From positions 124,001 to 188,000 of the forward strand of contig CP065009.1 of the NCBI GenBank assembly GCA_016699755.1: a DNA stretch of 64,000 nt, given 5' to 3'. Shown here piece after piece: positions 62,201-64,000 of the stretch. How positions within the stretch are numbered: the first letter of the stretch is position 1; each line of letters starts with the position of its first letter. The position numbers and the translations under genes were made by a program. The notes beneath the pieces are model-generated. The model did no database searches, was not told where the DNA came from, and was given only the letters and a program-made list of their open reading frames with translations. The DNA comes from Candidatus Peregrinibacteria bacterium (GTDB taxonomy: Bacteria > Patescibacteriota > Gracilibacteria > CAIRYL01 > GCA-016699755).

Positions 62201-64000
62201 AGAGAAGTTGCTTCCCTCGAACAATCATCGCGCGATCGTCATACGGCGCTTCTTGCTGGAGCTGATCCTTTTGATCTTTCGGGAGATGTTTTCCCTGATT
62301 CACTTTTGAGTTCTGAAGTTACCCTATTCTCGAGTGATGATGAACTTCTTCCTGCGCCTTCGGCGGAACCAATACCCCTCTCTTCTCCTTCATCTGATTT
62401 CAATAGTCAAAATATTATTCCGAACGGAGATCCCGCAGGCGGAGAAAATTCATCGGATGGAGGGCGATTTCTTCCTCCAGAAGAAGAGCCAGTTGTTCGT
62501 GATGGTGTGTTTGCCGAGTGTGGAGAAAATGGAGAAAGAATCCTCTTAAATGACGATCTTGTGAGTATTCTCGAAAAAATTCGTCTTCTCGATTTTGATG
62601 GAGATGGTGATAAAGATATGCTCCTCATTACGAGTCGTGGTGTGTACCTGAAAGAAAATATGCTGAAACATACTCTTCCCGTTTTTGAGACATCACTTCC
62701 AGAAATTGGAGATACTATGAATCTTCCTTTTGTGACTGAGGCGGTAAAAAATATTTCTGTTACAGCAGGTGAAAAATCTGCACAGATTCGCTTTGCTTCT
62801 CGTTTTGATGATGATCTTCTTGGCATTCGTATTGTTATTGCGAACCGTCGGAATTTCTTCACATTTCCTCGAGAAGATGACGAAGTGTATGAAGCGCTTC
62901 TCCTCGCTTCCCGATTTGTTCCCAAGGAGAGCGACTCCAATCACTTTCTCCCTTCAGAAGTAACAGTAGAAGGGCATAAATTTTCTGGAAACCTTCTCGT
63001 GCGTGAGTTTACCAGTCAATCGGTTCATATTCCGCTTCCCCCAAACAAGGCGTTTTTTATTCGCGTTTTCGAAATTCGTCCGAGCGGATTTTCTACTGAT
63101 TCTGAAACTCATTTTGTGATGCCACTTTCAAAAGACTCTTCCAGTAGAGAATGGAATCTTGGTCCAGATACGATTCGTACCGAAAAAATTCTTTTTGAAG
63201 ATTTGTATCCAGAAGTTATTGAACCAAAAGAAGATTTGGAATCATCTTCTCCTCTCTCTTTCCTGCGAGAGCTTCTTATTCCTCATGCGTTTGCAGATGA
63301 ATCTCTTTCATCAGAGGAGGGTAATCAATTTCTTCCTAGCTCGCTTGAATCCTACCTTGCTCCTAGAAATTCAGATCAGTCAGATACCGAAGAACACACC
63401 GAAATTGATGCGCTTTTGCATGCACCAGAAGTTCCGGGAATATATCGGGAAATTCTTCAAAATCAAGACGGAACAAAACAATCCGTAGAAATTTCGGTAC
63501 GTGTTCCCGAAATATTTCTCTCTTCTTTCTCAAAAGACGGAGTGCTTTCTGGTTCTATTTTTCCCAAAGCTTCTCGTATTCCTCTTCACCTTTTTCGAAA
63601 ACATGGAGGATGGGAAATTCCTGTCGAAACATCTTCTGCAAATGAAAATGGTGCCTATTTTACTAATGAAAATGGAGAATTTTCGGTGAGCGATTTTTCA
63701 CTGGCTTCTGGTATGGAACTCATTCGAGAAAATACTCAGGAAATACAAGCAATTGTTCATGGCGAAACAGGGCGCGTTACGTCTTTTTCAGAAGCAGTGA
63801 CCTTGCAACCAACAGAGTTTGGAGGAGTGGTGGCAGTGGAAACTGAGACAGGGGAAACACTTTTTTCTGTTCGTATCGCTTCGTCTGGAAATTCTGATGT
63901 TCGAATGTTGCCAGAGCCAGCGTTTCTCGAAGGATACCCTGAAGGTGTTTATCTCCTCGATAGGGATCGTACTGATAATGTGGAGGCAGAAGAGATTCCT
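53219..64000 (+). CDS. Giant secreted protein, at least 3594 residues (runs off window)
   Basis: One frame stays open for 10,782 bp to the window end. An in-frame stop at 53195 limits the 5' end; TTG at 53219 is the first usable start and opens a clear signal peptide (KKPFSKKKQRR, hydrophobic helix, cut near TYAAPG at about 43). The first 1000 residues are unrecognised and globular, with Cys in CAMYGKCCIMYSFDPKQC. Ig-like stretches lie at about 1080-1350. FG-GAP/VCBS-like calcium motifs (SVADGDGDNDLDIFLADNR about 1683, TGDFDVDGFPDILA about 1778, DFDGDGDKDMLLI about 3125) and thrombospondin-type-3-like repeats (DADGDGNPDS, DADGDGLPDS about 2097-2120) follow. A Gly/Ala-rich hydrophobic segment (about 2290-2320) and a Pro-rich beta region (about 2708-2810) are also present. 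Probably a surface adhesin or fibre; the family is not recognised. Confidence 0.9.
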   Translation, partial: MKKPFSKKKQRRCSFAFWQQIVSIICSIILLAPLLINPLGTYAAPGEEERRLVVLFVESSLFQGNPDDETNLSGKIYRYAKDVQSSLPQTRVLVLPILKTESQGNLFALLEKFYFTGHRRENILFRLSGVVLIGQVPLPTIRSRVSDVASVFPYTDFEDPAFLWSNATQVFQENPDNREMKAEVFHGLIRAPKNDKKTEEEWLSEYFDKNHAYHTGDIPPSKQALFFADFPEESRSRSPLFSAMYEAAEGIFASDLAFYRYNKRFLDDVVALFNSTSDATLNTKDLPEEFQKKYEEMRKSLSDFPFPDSLAREQILQYLPKYAEVTSGYLSEAESEIRGSGRWMLEEETADAIPLLMSRMDVLSRDFLRDFSVHFEEEITRYIEEKWQKPFSVVSKEVVVKWKRTEDLLGNTKAESDYDFLPNYFHGQKGEDITRAEECALVRGTFPKCLSPDDLSEKERAEQCSPREEGDVEERYRTFGDTSQRTEMNHLWNLLPDDPDVVYEKQCAMYGKCCIMYSFDPKQCHPEAATWNVFDEQGGKTLPEGKSDSFVDCSTLNFLPSEKRILLQNPKTPLFLSGTPFHEYDEKGVVGIEDWGTIERNITDLLAAGSGNGNSTSLEFSPYKKGFPFFPLQKISSVVVHNEPRPETISRAVKDILSGAIPADDDRRVDFQGPAGNRINIFFPDVFEIDLADVKYDDVALKKKVVSVFLEFEKEMRARILFSNFESYLAYVRAETHGLEKKEGQLIPFWEDVNLSDWLLTFLERAEPLLQSAFPTANGRSELWNHFSDEADEVLKTKIFTLLESIPPSEEGASSGNTPLSFPEFIANGGAVFVYHPYDDYLIQNLLWDPQEGLSPRSSYPWRAVDRISGFLDNMDLRETLVFPVVAVPESGFLFGEGGGEISWHGDPLLSEFLRWRNLSADEKHQEVIRIFFGENPPETLNGKIPGYEMGYFRADGDTNALWWGGEEELLLPGDDPEWEDANEEAQGNSHNNGNEKNDIDKCTGKPFSEGVSVLEWFPAFLCWLKETLKTPVKVRMVNACSLSSTLKFNDHKTFDDLLRIDPVISQGSHIQILASSGNQIVTPWEGVVTIRFLDNQEYPLSGRIPFSILPQSGITLLNTSGKTDSSGVFSDTAVSGQYLLRLRVSSNSASFVVSSSGFPEKSFSFSVIQNGTVKITPLAASPGDSSAFHRFTISVNDASETLLSSFSGTAGVSVSNPLLATVLTSTVPLQNGKGEGQLLLTHGETDVIATVQGFSPAHITLYADAETEDIDMHLSPSLPNALNLHESVEVQVLDSAEAPISAATLIATEKTAHLADIASLGNGIFRITALNTAGTIRLIIRADGKRTLPVSLRIVAKITTEDMRNLKPNAPISALFGSNFSDFSGNGDPIANAVLFSGRSQSVLSSLFSNHVPNVRASVYGNGSVSLVDTALSVVPLDLSTLRFGIGEKSKSLLTRYRIVLPKSGKVFDTPFLSQSTLPTPGMYLDFLASSDAMTLHEEKDHFVLTRNGQDAISFKTDGVDIRDTQFSAIFESNGSLPEILIRFKGVDVFRVTIVGANLAPEQFPETHFFLAPLPENTNGELGFSLTEENSSTVLFSGGRALENADTLFAAGFHEDDHFALQIASGVPVGEAARGSFGPSGVLLGDPSLALGNDKVMIDGFDRAVGDELFRSDISRIVSSSVADGDGDNDLDIFLADNRGQVRMLRNDGNLEFHDVGFVAKNPEGIRVIATPDLEKDGFADVVAVDDKKTLQTFSNQGERFTREKTSSLPDVSLADVDTGDFDVDGFPDILARASSGDLLIFWGSANGFSADHSTKLGNFGLSLDETDLALDNTLISAPDIAERTEKLYPLFLGKASGKSEGILTLADLFPDVEAGTSDAFTESQWEGLFGVQRSYPESFSEMTIPEEAPSDSRRIGVFTKIDEYPDISVSLFAHDINGGDVEEDDEISFTLQIQNGSAESRHFSLAHVLNPAFSVHEDSLQVPKSWSSDRPVPHLEYLGDQGIRILNILLSAGESAEFSFTATMVGDTDIRFLIRDDLDFPPKFPADGLPDISVIIPGLNGMIHFLSQGNRQYAEYFEEHPEEQIPGIFQDPVDADGDGNPDSLTGDADGDGLPDSSKPVADPYRNDTDGDGIPDAWDETLGNKDETGWNGESRLRKVGSFAQELMSYSRCDGGCLNIPVNYAFLVPGPLNLFEKLVSSFRGNTKVSADVPQFSPAITDALSGITNTISSATSALNDMFKDIQTGLGIPSGGVSGWPIFGILPNFPFVCHGLSCYPDSVYRFYVSPTLTAGIGIAFCTGVAAATGLGGACMAFAPAKLNIGTLCDEYKGKQPRVDDTDDGNSCQIVTTTNTGQYGIRRRSMPGLRGLLFSSGSLGTFSYSFGNASNRNARVTQFPWGWVTAQVQEFHAMFQLPSITVYYPDFSAFSPERFQEKFSEAKNTASSAGNQLIEGVEEGASGALSGVKETINAFEETPKVVHTDRKEMEQKARQTIAEEKGFQNSVNQKIESMEDLYDALNNFPLVNIRPIDVPIKVPHLSRGQIFALQADLLLWNENAKKEIQRAKKEWAHCPEGKTLLECSAWEAVRDKILVNADHLVSTVQQNLRTLENFLNQPFDIANIDAMVAQWMNQILCFLDFTILDIATWFKKNQRRLEDWIQLYYVLKEITKSWEAIKDVFLDYERYCHLCKTDRGENVVSMFQLFFNVIASPPIITFPRLPNIVLDLSKIKGGINIPLPKPRLQFVAITFPKLPQLDLSGPPRINIVLPGIPLLPDLTINIDAMLPPFPDIPRITLPDLPPAPRLPDFPGVISSLLSVIRPYLQILCLFKRSAFPIQEETLKSVIEGLTARPLISMLRFDFTAALAPDIRVPSIREIRIDVETNLDFSVGNSLTDVFRSIFDPWNKAITNMAGAARKAQNEMMQDIKRSVPVLSKHSSKEELFAELSAELLAESVRAKDALFTNTYSVQELSGRLGLAPVSLPETLPAVDRLSEIRREVASLEQSSRDRHTALLAGADPFDLSGDVFPDSLLSSEVTLFSSDDELLPAPSAEPIPLSSPSSDFNSQNIIPNGDPAGGENSSDGGRFLPPEEEPVVRDGVFAECGENGERILLNDDLVSILEKIRLLDFDGDGDKDMLLITSRGVYLKENMLKHTLPVFETSLPEIGDTMNLPFVTEAVKNISVTAGEKSAQIRFASRFDDDLLGIRIVIANRRNFFTFPREDDEVYEALLLASRFVPKESDSNHFLPSEVTVEGHKFSGNLLVREFTSQSVHIPLPPNKAFFIRVFEIRPSGFSTDSETHFVMPLSKDSSSREWNLGPDTIRTEKILFEDLYPEVIEPKEDLESSSPLSFLRELLIPHAFADESLSSEEGNQFLPSSLESYLAPRNSDQSDTEEHTEIDALLHAPEVPGIYREILQNQDGTKQSVEISVRVPEIFLSSFSKDGVLSGSIFPKASRIPLHLFRKHGGWEIPVETSSANENGAYFTNENGEFSVSDFSLASGMELIRENTQEIQAIVHGETGRVTSFSEAVTLQPTEFGGVVAVETETGETLFSVRIASSGNSDVRMLPEPAFLEGYPEGVYLLDRDRTDNVEAEEIP

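Noticed and set aside
1..64000. Possible UGA recoding (Gracilibacteria/Absconditabacteria code)
   Set aside because: TGA ends many conserved proteins at the expected length and forms ATGA overlaps, so it is a normal stop here.

Overview
The window looks like a piece of a Candidate Phyla Radiation (Patescibacteria) chromosome. My best guess is a Peregrinibacteria-like lineage, inferred from gene content and not proven. TGA works as a stop codon throughout, often in ATGA overlaps between neighbouring genes, so the recoded Gracilibacteria/Absconditabacteria code is excluded. GC is roughly 40% by eye. Genes are tightly packed. Well-supported starts almost never have a Shine-Dalgarno sequence, and several promoter-like sites lie only about 12-25 nt before the start codon. 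I see no CRISPR array, insertion sequence, prophage or rRNA. There is one tRNA, tRNA-Val(GAC).

Layout. 1-5.7 kb (minus): the N-terminal part of pth, then an export ABC system (HlyD/MacA-like adaptor, ATPase, two MacB-type permeases). 5.9-9.1 kb (plus): a secreted subtilisin ending in seven near-identical 147-bp repeats. 9.1-16.0 kb: surface polysaccharide genes, comprising a frameshifted GT4 glycosyltransferase with a terminator-like hairpin inside it, an intact GT4, a Wzx-type flippase, and a convergent GT-C enzyme with an anchored partner. 16.3-18.2 kb (minus): secE-nusG-(unknown membrane protein)-rplK. 18.2-25.5 kb: asd, two small membrane proteins, secA and a second subtilisin. 25.6-30.4 kb: pheS, then a two-subunit ATP-citrate lyase operon (aclB, two small unknown genes, aclA).

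30.7-35.3 kb (minus): tRNA-Val and a Bat-type VWA operon (DUF58 protein, DUF4381-like protein, a frameshifted BatA, a BatB-BatC fusion). 35.3-38.4 kb (minus): pflB-pflA for anaerobic pyruvate cleavage. 38.5-43.3 kb (minus): a six-gene translationally coupled operon of mostly unrecognised proteins with a lytic transglycosylase and a VanY-like carboxypeptidase; two members share an unusual N-terminal signature (MKxFW...FxExRxVF). 43.5-46.7 kb: an msrA-msrB fusion lipoprotein, an aminotransferase class IV gene, a P-loop protein and recX. 47.1-49.9 kb (plus): ftsA, a stand-alone FolP-N-terminal-like small protein, ftsZ. 50.0-53.1 kb: a SEC59/DGK1-type lipid kinase, an isoaspartyl-peptidase/asparaginase and an ATP-grasp-like protein. 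53.2-64.0 kb (plus): one open reading frame of at least 3,594 codons encoding a giant secreted protein that runs off the window.

Taken together the genes describe a small-genome fermenter (PFL, with ATP-citrate lyase interconverting citrate and acetyl-CoA plus oxaloacetate) that invests heavily in its surface: Sec export, secreted proteases, glycan assembly, wall hydrolases, VWA complexes and a giant exported protein. The least described parts are the 38.5-43.3 kb operon and the giant gene. Two genes (the GT4 at 9.1 kb and batA at 33.7 kb) are each broken by one extra base near an A-run, which could be real decay or a sequence error.
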